From Chitinophagaceae bacterium UBA2375 (lineage in GTDB: Bacteria > Bacteroidota > Bacteroidia > Chitinophagales > Chitinophagaceae): a DNA stretch of 40,269 nucleotides. Position 1 is the first letter of the stretch; every line of letters begins with the position of its first letter. Both the position numbers and the translations under genes were made by a program. Positions 16,100 to 24,782 of this stretch are shown here, one piece after another. The notes under the pieces were generated by a model, which was given only the letters and a program-made list of their open reading frames with translations, ran no database searches and was not told the DNA's origin. The stretch spans positions 1-40,269 of the forward strand of contig DDTB01000028.1 in NCBI GenBank assembly GCA_002343985.1, written 5' to 3'.

Positions 16100-16585
16100 T
16101 CAATCAGATTCTTCCAACAGTTTTTCCATCACCACAAATACAATCGGGCAAAAGCTGGCATTTTTCAGAGTGAGTTTTGCACGTTTCAGCAACACATCTT
16201 CGTCGGTATAAGGGAACCTTGCGCAATCTGATGGCCTGGCATCATATATCCGGCAACGATTGTCCACTTCGAGGAATGGGCATGGTTTTGATTTCAGGAC
16301 ATAATCGCCGTCCTCATCAATCCGCAGGTAAGTATCAATAAAAACGCCTTCCTTCATCTGCAAAAATTTCGCAATGCGTTTGATATCGGGGGTCTTAAAC
16401 CTTGGGGAATAATTCTTGCAACAGGCGGCACAAGACAGGCAATCGATCTGACCTGTAGCCTGTTCATGCAGATCAGGCAAGCGTTTCAGCAGTTTTGACT
16501 GGTTGGCTTTTTGCAACAAACGGGCATACGCTTTCTGATGTTCCGAGGCTATTTTCTGCCAATGGGGAAATGGTTGATCAGTCAT
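16100..16585 (-). CDS. YkgJ-type cysteine-cluster protein
   Basis: A 161-residue protein of the YkgJ/CxxCxxCC family, thought to bind a metal or Fe-S cluster. The cysteine signature is CLSCAACC (Cys49, 52, 55, 56), followed by Cys102 in KPCPFL, Cys111 in NRCRIYDARP and Cys121 in DCARFPY. The segment CRIYDARPxxCRxFP is the family's second hallmark. The function is not established; some relatives act in protein modification or metal handling. It converges with the MFS exporter and diverges from gcvP, so it is probably expressed alone. Confidence 0.88.
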   Translation of the reverse strand: MTDQPFPHWQKIASEHQKAYARLLQKANQSKLLKRLPDLHEQATGQIDCLSCAACCKNYSPRFKTPDIKRIAKFLQMKEGVFIDTYLRIDEDGDYVLKSKPCPFLEVDNRCRIYDARPSDCARFPYTDEDVLLKRAKLTLKNASFCPIVFVVMEKLLEESD

Positions 16586-16673
16586 AAAAATAGTTTGGCC
16601 GGGCCTGCACCTGTCATTTATCCACAGCTAAGGGAGGAACCCATAAACCGGTTCAAAATTAAGCGGGTTAGTG

Positions 16674-16681
16674 TAATTTTG
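16674..16681 (+). promoter_or_regulatory. Candidate -7 promoter element of gcvP
   Basis: TAATTTTG matches TAnnTTTG exactly, 82 bases before the gcvP start. Initiation just downstream would give a leader of about 75 bases. That leader contains a five-base stem CCGTA/TACGG at 16684-16705. No good -33 element is evident. Confidence 0.4.
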
Positions 16682-16763
16682 CGCCGTATTGTGATTACTG
16701 TACGGGGAACACCCAATCGGTCTTGACATGCTTTAAACGCCTCTCCAGTTAAATAAACTCATT

Positions 16764-19649
16764 ATGAATCTTTTCGAATCGCAAAACCAGGAATTTACAC
16801 AAAGGCATATCGGCCCAAATGACCAGGAAACCAGGGAGATGCTGAAACGCATAGGCGTATCTTCCATAGATGAACTCATCCGGCAAACCGTGCCGGCATC
16901 TATCCTGCTACCCAAACCCATTGAAACTGGCGGGCCAATGAGCGAGTTTGCTTACCTGCAGGAACTGAGGGGCATAGCATCTATGAATAAAGTCTTTAAA
17001 TCATATATCGGGCAAGGTTACTACAATTGCATAACGCCGAGCGTGATATTAAGAAATGTATTTGAAAACCCCGGATGGTACACACAATACACGCCTTACC
17101 AGGCTGAAATCGCGCAGGGAAGGCTGGAAAGCCTGTTGAATTTCCAAACCATGGTGAGCGACATGACGGGTTTGCCCATTGCCAACGCAAGCCTGTTGGA
17201 TGAAGGCACAGCAGCCGCTGAAGCCATGGCCATGTTGTTCAATCACAAGAACAAGGACACCGACCACATTACGTCTCCAAAATTTTTTGTCGATCATAAC
17301 GTTTACGCGCAGACGAAAGAGATCCTCGCTACCCGCGCGAAACCCATTCAAGTGGAACTGGTTTTTGGAGATTTCGCGAAATCGAATTTGGATGAATCTT
17401 ATTTCGGCGCATTATTGCAATACCCGGATGCCAACGGACAGATATCAGATTACCGTTCATTCATCAGCCAGGCGCAATCGGTCAATGCACGCGTTGTGAT
17501 GGCAACCGATTTACTGGCTTTGTCGTTACTGACCTCTCCGGGCGAACTTGGCGCAGATGTGGCAGTGGGCAACGCGCAGCGATTTGGCGTACCGCTTGGA
17601 TTTGGCGGGCCTCATTCAGCATTCTTTGCCACCAGGGATGAATTCAAACGCAATATTCCCGGCCGGATCATTGGCGTGAGTGTGGATGCGCACGGCAACC
17701 GCTGCCTCCGTATGGCGTTGCAAACAAGGGAGCAGCACATACGCCGCGAGAAAGCCACCAGCAATATTTGCACTGCACAGGCCTTGCTGGCCAATATGTC
17801 GGCCATGTACGCTGTTTACCATGGCGCTGAAGGCATTAAACTGATCGCGAAACGTACCAGTTTACTCGCGCTCACATTGAGCAATGAGTTAAAGGATTTG
17901 GGATTCATGAACCTGAACAGCCATTATTTTGATACGGTCAGGTTGGAGGTTGAGGAGCCATCAAAACTGAAAGCAATCGCGGAAGCGCGTCAGATGAATT
18001 TCTGGTTTGATGGCAATACGGTGCAGATTGCATTGGATGAAACCACTTCTCAACAGGATGTTCTGGAAGTACTCCATGTGTTTGCCGCATATAAAGGAGA
18101 AGATACCGCGATAGCGCATTTTGATGCAGACATGCTGTTGCACAATATACCGTCAACGCTTACCCGAACTTCTTCATACCTCACACATCCCGTGTTCAGC
18201 GCGCACCGCAGCGAGACGGAAATGATGAGGTACATCAAGTACCTTGAAAATAAGGACCTGAGCCTGAATACATCGATGATATCATTGGGCAGTTGTACCA
18301 TGAAACTGAACGCCGCTTCCGAACTCATACCAGTGTCATGGCCGGAATTTAACCAGGTACACCCATTTGCACCTGCAGACCAATGGAAGGGTTATGCGCA
18401 GATCATCCGTGAACTTGAATCATGGTTAAGCAATATAACCGGTTTCGCAGCCACTTCACTGCAGCCCAACAGCGGCGCACAAGGCGAATACACTGGCTTA
18501 TTGACGATCAGGGCATACCATGCAGACCGCAACGAATCGCACCGGAATGTGATTTTGATCCCCATTTCAGCGCATGGAACAAACCCCGCATCCGCCGTAA
18601 TGGCAGGGTTTAAAGTGGTGGTAACCAAATGTGATGAACATGGCAATATTGATGTGGCCGACCTCAGGGCAAATGCTGAAAAATATTCGGATCAACTGGC
18701 CGGATTGATGGTTACCTATCCCAGCACGCATGGAGTATTTGAAGAAAGCATCCAGGAAATCTGCGCTTTGATCCACGAACATGGCGGGTTGGTTTATATG
18801 GATGGAGCGAATATGAATGCCCAGGTGGGATTGACAAGCCCCGGCTATATTGGCGCGGATGTTTGTCACCTGAACCTGCATAAAACATTTGCCATTCCGC
18901 ATGGTGGCGGTGGCCCCGGCATGGGTCCCATTTGCGTAAACGAAAAGCTTGCACCATACTTGCCCGGGCATCATGTGTTAAATAATCCTGCAAAAGCCAT
19001 TCAGTCTGTTAGCGCGGCTCCTTATGGTAGCGCAAGCATTTTGCTGATCAGTTATGCATACATTAAAATGCTGGGAGCAGAAGGCCTCAGGAAAAGTACA
19101 GAATATGCCATTTTGAATGCTAATTACATGAGGGCAAGGTTAGCGGAGGCGTATAAAATCTTGTATACAGGAGCCAATGGTACCTGCGCGCATGAATTTA
19201 TTGTTGACTTAAGGCCGTTCAAACAATCGGCAGGCATTGAAGCGGAAGATGTGGCCAAGCGTTTGATGGATTATAATTTCCACGCCCCCACCCTTAGTTT
19301 CCCCGTTGCGGGCACCATCATGATTGAACCCACGGAAAGTGAAGACAAATCGGAGCTTGACCGCTTCTGTGATGCCTTGTTGCAAATCCGTGAAGAGATC
19401 AGGGCGATTGAGGAAGGCAGGTCAGATAAAATGGATAACCCGTTGAAAAACGCGCCACACACAGCGCTGGAGTGCTTTGTATCAGACTGGACACATTCTT
19501 ACGACCGCATGACCGCGGCCTACCCTTTACCATACGTACAGATGAATAAGTTCTGGCCTTCGGTGAAAAGGGTGAATAACACTTATGGAGACAGGAACCT
19601 GGTTTGCACCTGCGAACCTGTCAGCAGTTACGCGGAACAGGAATCTTGA
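16764..19649 (+). CDS. gcvP: Glycine dehydrogenase (decarboxylating), P-protein
   Basis: The PLP-dependent P-protein of the glycine cleavage system. It decarboxylates glycine and passes the aminomethyl group to the lipoyl H-protein. At 961 residues it is the fused P1+P2 form. The N-terminal signature RHIGPNDQE starts near residue 14. The second half holds the glycine-rich and PLP region: HLNLHKTFAIPHGGGGPG contains the expected Schiff-base lysine, Lys707. Other conserved segments are GSCTMKLNA and NSGAQGEYTGL. No gcvT or gcvH lies in the window, so the system is scattered on this chromosome. The ATG at 16764 fits the family N terminus. Confidence 0.97.
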   Translation: MNLFESQNQEFTQRHIGPNDQETREMLKRIGVSSIDELIRQTVPASILLPKPIETGGPMSEFAYLQELRGIASMNKVFKSYIGQGYYNCITPSVILRNVFENPGWYTQYTPYQAEIAQGRLESLLNFQTMVSDMTGLPIANASLLDEGTAAAEAMAMLFNHKNKDTDHITSPKFFVDHNVYAQTKEILATRAKPIQVELVFGDFAKSNLDESYFGALLQYPDANGQISDYRSFISQAQSVNARVVMATDLLALSLLTSPGELGADVAVGNAQRFGVPLGFGGPHSAFFATRDEFKRNIPGRIIGVSVDAHGNRCLRMALQTREQHIRREKATSNICTAQALLANMSAMYAVYHGAEGIKLIAKRTSLLALTLSNELKDLGFMNLNSHYFDTVRLEVEEPSKLKAIAEARQMNFWFDGNTVQIALDETTSQQDVLEVLHVFAAYKGEDTAIAHFDADMLLHNIPSTLTRTSSYLTHPVFSAHRSETEMMRYIKYLENKDLSLNTSMISLGSCTMKLNAASELIPVSWPEFNQVHPFAPADQWKGYAQIIRELESWLSNITGFAATSLQPNSGAQGEYTGLLTIRAYHADRNESHRNVILIPISAHGTNPASAVMAGFKVVVTKCDEHGNIDVADLRANAEKYSDQLAGLMVTYPSTHGVFEESIQEICALIHEHGGLVYMDGANMNAQVGLTSPGYIGADVCHLNLHKTFAIPHGGGGPGMGPICVNEKLAPYLPGHHVLNNPAKAIQSVSAAPYGSASILLISYAYIKMLGAEGLRKSTEYAILNANYMRARLAEAYKILYTGANGTCAHEFIVDLRPFKQSAGIEAEDVAKRLMDYNFHAPTLSFPVAGTIMIEPTESEDKSELDRFCDALLQIREEIRAIEEGRSDKMDNPLKNAPHTALECFVSDWTHSYDRMTAAYPLPYVQMNKFWPSVKRVNNTYGDRNLVCTCEPVSSYAEQES

Positions 19650-19728
19650 TTTTCAATTGCTAAATGGAGCTGTTCTTTTGTTATGTATCAATGCGTTGGG
19701 TGTTAAAATTGGCTCAAATGCAGATAAA

Positions 19729-19761
19729 TTGCAGTTTTACGATATATTAAGCCTATCTTCG
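19729..19761 (+). promoter_or_regulatory. Candidate promoter of the cold-shock gene
   Basis: TTG at 19729-19731 and TATCTTCG at 19754-19761 (one mismatch to TAnnTTTG), with 22 bases between. Initiation about seven bases later would give a short A/T-rich leader of about 20 bases before the ATG at 19789, unlike the long structured leader of enterobacterial cspA. Confidence 0.45.
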
Positions 19762-19788
19762 CGCTTTATTAAAATACAATACAACAAA

Positions 19789-19992
19789 ATGAACACAAAA
19801 AATCAGGGAACTGTAAAGTTCTTTAACACTGAAAAAGGATTCGGATTCATTCGCCACAATGATTCAGACAAAGAAACATTTGTGCACGTGAGCGGGCTGA
19901 TCAACGAGATCAGGGAAGGTGACCAGGTAGAATTCGATCTGCAAAACGGAAAGAAAGGAATGAACGCAGTGAATGTCACTGTAGTTGGATAA
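19789..19992 (+). CDS. Cold-shock domain protein (CspA family)
   Basis: A 67-residue single cold-shock domain that binds single-stranded RNA or DNA and acts as an RNA chaperone. The RNP1 motif KGFGFI and the RNP2-like motif FVHVSGL are both present, and the opening GTVKFFNTEKGFGF is diagnostic. The longer open frame back to 19585 runs into gcvP and the promoter region and is not credible; the ATG at 19789 gives exactly the family length. A strong terminator follows 18 bases after the stop, so this is a single-gene transcript. Confidence 0.96.
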   Translation: MNTKNQGTVKFFNTEKGFGFIRHNDSDKETFVHVSGLINEIREGDQVEFDLQNGKKGMNAVNVTVVG

Positions 19993-20010
19993 TAACTTTC
20001 AACATGCGAA

Positions 20011-20042
20011 AAAGGCTGTCGGTTCAACGACAGCCTTTTTTG
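20011..20042 (+). terminator. Rho-independent terminator after the cold-shock gene
   Basis: Eleven-base perfect arms AAAGGCTGTCG (20011-20021) and CGACAGCCTTT (20028-20038) around the loop GTTCAA, running into a T-rich tract. Confidence 0.92.
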
Positions 20043-20079
20043 TTTTCACCATTTACTATATTGCACACAAATCACATCC

Positions 20080-20922
20080 ATGAATATTGCACGTTTTTTA
20101 CTGGCAGGCTCCCTGCTTTGTAGCTTTAGCAGTTTTGCGCAGACACCCACATCCCTTCAACTCGAAAAAGGCAGGAAACTGACCCTGCAAAACAATAGCA
20201 GCACCAATGCAGACCTTGGCATGGGTATGGAAATGAAAAACAATTCCAACCAGATATTTGATATTGAGGTCATCGACATAAATGAAACTACTTTAAGTCT
20301 TCAGTTCAGGTTGAAAAAGTTGACGATGGATATTGACGCGATGGGCCAGCAGGTAACTTATGATTCCGATAAAGAAAGCGACCGACAGTCGGAAGTTGGC
20401 AAATCCATTCCGGAAGACATGTATAAAACCGATACTGTCCGAATCAGCAGGTTAACTGGAAAACTGATTGACCGGAAAAAGAAAAACGCGGAACAATCTG
20501 ACGCAAATGAAAACCCCATGGCCGGCATGATGAGCGGTATTGGCAATGCCGATCAGGGAGAAACCGTTGCCGATATGTTTTTCATGATCCCAAAAGACAT
20601 CAAAACCGGAGATACCTGGAAAGATTCCCTGATTGACAAAAGCATGAAGAAATACCTGACGTATACATTGCAGGATATTGAAGGTGACAAAGCCACAGTA
20701 TTGGTAAATGAGCAATCAAATATCAGTACTGAGTCAGAAGTACAGGGAATGGCTATGCAGGTGAACATGTCGGGAAACAATAAATACTCACTAACTGTAG
20801 ATGTGAAAACCGGCCTCACCATCAAAAAAACAATGTATTCAGACGTTACCGGAACAATAGAAGTCATGGGCCAATCCCAGAATATCAGTTCTAAGAGCAA
20901 GTCGGAAAAAACCGTACTGTAA
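20080..20922 (+). CDS. Secreted DUF6263-like protein
   Basis: A 280-residue protein with a signal peptide (residues 1 to about 20, ending SSFAQ) and a soluble, beta-rich mature part. It resembles the DUF6263 group of Bacteroidota, with strand pairs in which a baseline property is compared (SLQLEKGRKLTLQNNSS, FDIEVIDINETTLSLQFRLKKL). A Met-rich stretch (PMAGMMSGIGNADQGE) lies near residues 147-162. The function is unknown and the DUF match is from memory of the family pattern. It is probably a single-gene transcript, with a terminator on each side. Confidence 0.65.
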   Translation: MNIARFLLAGSLLCSFSSFAQTPTSLQLEKGRKLTLQNNSSTNADLGMGMEMKNNSNQIFDIEVIDINETTLSLQFRLKKLTMDIDAMGQQVTYDSDKESDRQSEVGKSIPEDMYKTDTVRISRLTGKLIDRKKKNAEQSDANENPMAGMMSGIGNADQGETVADMFFMIPKDIKTGDTWKDSLIDKSMKKYLTYTLQDIEGDKATVLVNEQSNISTESEVQGMAMQVNMSGNNKYSLTVDVKTGLTIKKTMYSDVTGTIEVMGQSQNISSKSKSEKTVL

Positions 20923-20947
20923 TTTTCGTTTAACCAATATTGTTATG

Positions 20948-20978
20948 ATGCCGGTTTGCACGACCGGCATTTTTATTT
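20948..20978 (+). terminator. Terminator after the DUF6263-like gene
   Basis: Perfect eight-base arms ATGCCGGT (20948-20955) and ACCGGCAT (20963-20970), then TTTTATTT. The T-tract overlaps the last codon of the convergent MFS gene. Confidence 0.85.
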
Positions 20979-22178
20979 CTTCAGGGCGCCGAGTTTCAGG
21001 TAGCCAAAAGCGGTAATGATACAAATTGCCGTAAGAAAAATCCACAAGCCTTTAAATCCCAATAAAAGCGCCAGCCATGCTCCCGAACCCGATCCAATGA
21101 CTTGTGCCAGGCTCCAGGCCATGGTATACAAGCCTGCATACTCCCCGCGGTTCTGGGCCGTACTCCTTGAAATATAATATGTATTCATAAATGGCATGGC
21201 AATCATTTCAGCAATTGTAATAATGATGATGAAGAGCAGGGCCAGGATAAAGGAAGGAATCAGAGTCAGGTTTAAGAGGAAATATGATGCGGCCATCATG
21301 CCAGTACCAAAGGCCATCAACCGAAGGTAAGAATACCGGCCTTCGAGGCGAAATACCAGTATCATTTCCATCAACGCGATCATCAGTCCATTCAGGGCCA
21401 TAAGAACGCCGATATTATATTCTGTAAGGTGCAGCCCTTCTTTGAGATACATGGGTACGGTTGTAAACAGTTGGAAAAAGCACAAAGCGAACAAGACTTG
21501 AAGCCCAAGAAAACGCATAAAGATTTTATCGTGATGTGCTTTTTGAGTAGGTTCTGCCTGTACGTTAAGCCCTGGTTCCTCATGTCCGATCCGTTTAGGT
21601 CGGGGCAATAAAAACAGGAGGAGAAACGATGCGAACATACTTGTGATGCCATCGGTCAGGAATAACCAATGGTAATCGAGGGAAGCCAGAATCCCACCTA
21701 TGGCGCTGCCTACACCCCATCCCAGGTTGATCGCCAGCCTCACCAGGGAGAAAGCCTGCGTCCGGTTTTGAGCAGTGCTATATTGTGCGATTGCCGTGGC
21801 ATTGGCAGGACGAAATGATTCATTCACCATGCTTAGGAGAAAGGTCATGATGAGGATGTTAGAGTACGATTCCATCTGGCCAAGCAGGATAAAGCAAATC
21901 CCTCCCAGGAACAAGGCAGAAAACTGGATGGGATAAAACCCAATGCGGTCACTTAATTTACCGCCCAGGTATGCACCTGCAATGCTACCCAGTCCATACA
22001 CAGAAACCACCCAACCTGCTTCTGCGGTGCTGAACCCCAGGTGCCTGCAATACAAAGTCATGAACGCCAGCACCATGGTGCCGCTTCGGTTAATGAGCAT
22101 GACGAGACTGAGCAGCCAAATCTCGCGCGACAAACCCGCGTATGAATCCTTATAAAGTTTTGCAACTGGCTGCAACAT
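20973..22178 (-). CDS. MFS transporter (drug-efflux type)
   Basis: A 401-residue protein with about twelve membrane segments. The first cytoplasmic loop holds the MFS motif A variant GGKLSDRIGFYPIQ. A long central hydrophilic loop (RPKRIGHEEPGLNVQAEPTQ) separates the two halves. It resembles multidrug or sugar efflux MFS proteins, but the substrate is unknown. I use the ATG at 22178 (MLQPVAKLYKD), since the longer frame starts at TTG three codons earlier. It lies downstream of the phosphorylase homologue on the same strand, separated by a terminator, so it probably has its own promoter. Confidence 0.86.
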   Translation of the reverse strand: MLQPVAKLYKDSYAGLSREIWLLSLVMLINRSGTMVLAFMTLYCRHLGFSTAEAGWVVSVYGLGSIAGAYLGGKLSDRIGFYPIQFSALFLGGICFILLGQMESYSNILIMTFLLSMVNESFRPANATAIAQYSTAQNRTQAFSLVRLAINLGWGVGSAIGGILASLDYHWLFLTDGITSMFASFLLLFLLPRPKRIGHEEPGLNVQAEPTQKAHHDKIFMRFLGLQVLFALCFFQLFTTVPMYLKEGLHLTEYNIGVLMALNGLMIALMEMILVFRLEGRYSYLRLMAFGTGMMAASYFLLNLTLIPSFILALLFIIIITIAEMIAMPFMNTYYISRSTAQNRGEYAGLYTMAWSLAQVIGSGSGAWLALLLGFKGLWIFLTAICIITAFGYLKLGALKK

Positions 22179-22255
22179 ATATATCAAAGTTCGGTGTTTG
22201 CTAAAACCTTAAGGTAAAGTAATTTGACTTGTGGAAGAATGACTTGATTATGGGT

Positions 22256-22290
22256 AAAAAAAATCCTTCACTTGCCGGAGTGAAGGATTT
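22256..22290 (-). terminator. Rho-independent terminator after the phosphorylase homologue
   Basis: Perfect eleven-base arms AAATCCTTCAC (22261-22271) and GTGAAGGATTT (22280-22290). On the minus strand the stem is followed by a run of T residues (A-tract at 22256-22263 on plus). It lies 23 bases after the stop codon at 22313. Confidence 0.88.
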
Positions 22291-22312
22291 GAGCTATGCT
22301 AATTTTGCGATA

Positions 22313-23965
22313 TTATTTATACATGATATCATAATATTCTTTTGCCATGCGGTTGCTGTCGAACTGCCAGCGTACATCACGCATGCCATTTTTCACGATT
22401 TGTCGCCATACCTGTTGATTCTCGTAATACATAGGCAGGATCTGGTTTTCGAGGATCTCATACAATTTCTCGAGATCATATTCATCTTGTTCGTGCACGG
22501 TCATTTTATCATAATCAACCATGGGCACAACAAATCCATTATTGCCATGATTGATGAATTCGCAGATCCAACCGTCATTGGTACTGAAATTCACTGCCCC
22601 ATTCATGGCGGCCGTCATGCCACTGGTACCGCTGGCTTCACGGGGTACACGGGGGTTGTTCAACCAAACATCAGCCGCTTGTTTCAGGCGTTTACTCAGG
22701 GCGAGTTCGTAACCCACGCAAACAGCCATGTTATTGTATTTCTTACTCAGGTTGATCAGGTTGTTGAAATCGCTGATGGCCGGGTAATCGACCGGGTAAG
22801 GTTTTCCCGCCCAAATCATCTGCACAGGATAACGCTTGTTCGTCATCAGTTTCTCAAAACGTTGCTCATCGCGCGTTAGCAGTTCCGCTCTTTTATAACT
22901 CGCGAAGCGACGGGCCCATACAATGGTGAGGATTTCGGGTTTGAACAACTTTCCGGTTTGATCCGCCACCAGGTCCATCGCCCTTTTTTTCAAATACCAC
23001 TTGCGGTCTGCAAATCCGTCATCATCATGGCTTTCAAGAAACCGGTATAATTGTTTATCGGCCCAATAATGCCAGTTTTGCGCGTTGGTTATGGCCTTTA
23101 TTTCACTAATGCCGTCAAACTTATTCCACATCCTTCGGCTCACTTCTCCATGCAACTGGCTAACGCCATTGGCCAGTCGCGCCATCCTGAGCGCTCCCAG
23201 CGAATGATTGAATTGGTCGTCTTCCATCCTTGTCAGTTTACGCACTTCATCAAGTGGGGTGCCGCAGAAATAACCCATCTTTTCACAGAGATAAATATCA
23301 TGTTTTTCATTTCCGGCTTCTTCGGGGGTATGGGTGGTAAAAACCAGGCGCTTGCGAACATCTTCCACATCACCGAATTTCCGGTAGAGATAAAACGCTG
23401 AACTGAAGCCATGGGCTTCATTCAGGTGATACACATCCGGATGGAAATTCAGTTCATCAATCAGTTTTGCACCGCCTACGCCCAACAAGATAAATTGCGC
23501 GACTTTAGTGGCTACATTCGCATCATACAGACGGTGGCAAATGGTCTGGGAAACATAATCATTCTCGGGGAGGTCGGTCGACAGGAGAAATAATGGGGCC
23601 GATTTAAAAGTTTCCGGGTTCAGGTAATATGCCTTTACCCAAACCGGGTGGTCGTGGATATCTATTTTAAATTTGACACCTGTGTCTTCGAGGAAATTAT
23701 ACACTTTCTCATTCCATTGCACCATCAGGGTTTGGTCCTGGTTGCGGGCCTGGTCGTAATAACCATACTTCCATAAAATGCCGATGCCTATCAGGTTCTG
23801 CCTTAATTCATAGGCGCTGCGCAAATGGGAGCCGCTCAGGAAGCCAAGGCCCCCGCTGTATATCTTCAGGGGCTGATGTATGGCAAATTCCATAGAAAAG
23901 TACGCGACCCGTTTTTGATACTCAGGATCAATATGATACGGTACTTCAAACTTCGAAAAATTCAT
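22313..23965 (-). CDS. Short alpha-glucan phosphorylase homologue lacking the PLP lysine
   Basis: A 550-residue GT35-type protein of the short alpha-glucan phosphorylase family (TIGR02094-like). It opens with RVAYFSMEFAIHQ and IYSGGLGFLSGSHLRSA, the substrate- and phosphate-site region of these enzymes. HEAHGFSSAF-like, VFTTHTPEEAGN and the C-terminal glucosyl-transfer segment REASGTSGM are also present. Active phosphorylases have Lys after GM (GMKAAMNG or GNMKF), which carries PLP. Here the residue is Thr451 (ACG), so PLP attachment is not expected in the usual way. The protein may therefore be inactive or regulatory, or may use a different chemistry. The length is much below the roughly 800-850 residues of classical GlgP. 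Family membership is clear; activity is not. Confidence 0.85.
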   Translation of the reverse strand: MNFSKFEVPYHIDPEYQKRVAYFSMEFAIHQPLKIYSGGLGFLSGSHLRSAYELRQNLIGIGILWKYGYYDQARNQDQTLMVQWNEKVYNFLEDTGVKFKIDIHDHPVWVKAYYLNPETFKSAPLFLLSTDLPENDYVSQTICHRLYDANVATKVAQFILLGVGGAKLIDELNFHPDVYHLNEAHGFSSAFYLYRKFGDVEDVRKRLVFTTHTPEEAGNEKHDIYLCEKMGYFCGTPLDEVRKLTRMEDDQFNHSLGALRMARLANGVSQLHGEVSRRMWNKFDGISEIKAITNAQNWHYWADKQLYRFLESHDDDGFADRKWYLKKRAMDLVADQTGKLFKPEILTIVWARRFASYKRAELLTRDEQRFEKLMTNKRYPVQMIWAGKPYPVDYPAISDFNNLINLSKKYNNMAVCVGYELALSKRLKQAADVWLNNPRVPREASGTSGMTAAMNGAVNFSTNDGWICEFINHGNNGFVVPMVDYDKMTVHEQDEYDLEKLYEILENQILPMYYENQQVWRQIVKNGMRDVRWQFDSNRMAKEYYDIMYK

Positions 23966-24099
23966 GCGTTGGATTTTTGATGCTGCAATATATGACTGAA
24001 TTTCTGAAAAGCAATGTGTATAACGTACATATTAAATTCCCGGATTGTGCATATCTTTTGGGTAAAAACAATAATTATTAGATATTTGGTAAACATATT

Positions 24100-24115
24100 T
24101 TTAGATTAGTCTAAA
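24100..24115 (+). promoter_or_regulatory. Palindromic operator before the MntR-type regulator
   Basis: TTTAGATTAGTCTAAA is an inverted repeat with perfect six-base arms (TTTAGA/TCTAAA) and a four-base centre. It ends four bases before the ATG at 24120. DtxR/MntR-family proteins bind palindromes of this TTTAG...CTAAA kind, so it is the likely autoregulatory site. It overlaps TATTTTTA at 24096-24103, seven of eight positions of the -7 consensus, which would allow repression by blocking the promoter. Confidence 0.7.
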
Positions 24116-24119
24116 TTTT

Positions 24120-24782
24120 ATGGATATGTCGTTTACCGCTACAGAAGAAAATTACATTAAGGCGATATACCATTTGCAGCAACGCCTGGGTAAGGCTGGT
24201 ACCACTGTATTGGCGGAAGCCATGCAAACCAGGCCGGCCACGGTAACGGATATGTTGAAAAAACTGGAAGCAAAAAAACTGTTGCACTACCGAAGGTATA
24301 AAGGTTTTAGTTTAACGGAATCCGGTAACAGGCTGGCGTTGCTGATCATCCGGAAACACCGGTTGTGGGAATATTTTTTAGTTCATAAACTTGGCTTTAA
24401 CTGGGACGAAGTGCACTATATGGCCGAGGAGCTGGAACATATTTCGAGCAGGGAACTGATCACCAGGTTAGATCAATTCCTTGGGAAGCCCGCGTTTGAT
24501 CCTCATGGCGACCCAATCCCGGATGGTAAAGGCAGGTTAAAAACAATCAGGCAAATGAACCTGATGACCCTGCCTTTGAAAAAAATACTGGTGGTACAAT
24601 CCGTCCGTAACCAAAGTGCCGACATGCTCGAATTGCTCAATCACTACCATATTGGCATTGGTACCAAGTTGAAAGTATTGCGGCGCTTCGCGTTCGACGG
24701 ATCTGCCGAAATCAAGGTTGACAAACAACCGATCACCATCATCAGCAACCAGGTTGCGCAAAATGTGTACTGCTGCATATGA
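24120..24782 (+). CDS. DtxR/MntR-family metal-dependent repressor
   Basis: A 220-residue regulator with an N-terminal winged helix (about residues 1-65, TEENYIKAIYHLQQ and TRPATVTDMLKKLEAKKLL). A metal-binding dimerisation domain follows, with WDEVHYMAEELEHISS, where Glu and His residues stand where MntR proteins coordinate metal and no Cys is present, suggesting manganese rather than iron sensing. The C-terminal segment (about 150-220) resembles a FeoA/SH3-like domain. It is translationally coupled to the Nramp gene (ATGA overlap), so it should report on the metal that transporter imports. The start is ATG 24120 or 24126 (MSFTATEEN). Confidence 0.92.
   Translation: MDMSFTATEENYIKAIYHLQQRLGKAGTTVLAEAMQTRPATVTDMLKKLEAKKLLHYRRYKGFSLTESGNRLALLIIRKHRLWEYFLVHKLGFNWDEVHYMAEELEHISSRELITRLDQFLGKPAFDPHGDPIPDGKGRLKTIRQMNLMTLPLKKILVVQSVRNQSADMLELLNHYHIGIGTKLKVLRRFAFDGSAEIKVDKQPITIISNQVAQNVYCCI

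Noticed and set aside
17049..19462. Several antisense frames inside gcvP
   Set aside because: All are short shadows of a conserved gene, with no start signals or family features.
19585..19788. N-terminal extension of the cold-shock protein
   Set aside because: It overlaps the end of gcvP and the promoter region, and cold-shock proteins of about 67 residues are complete without it.
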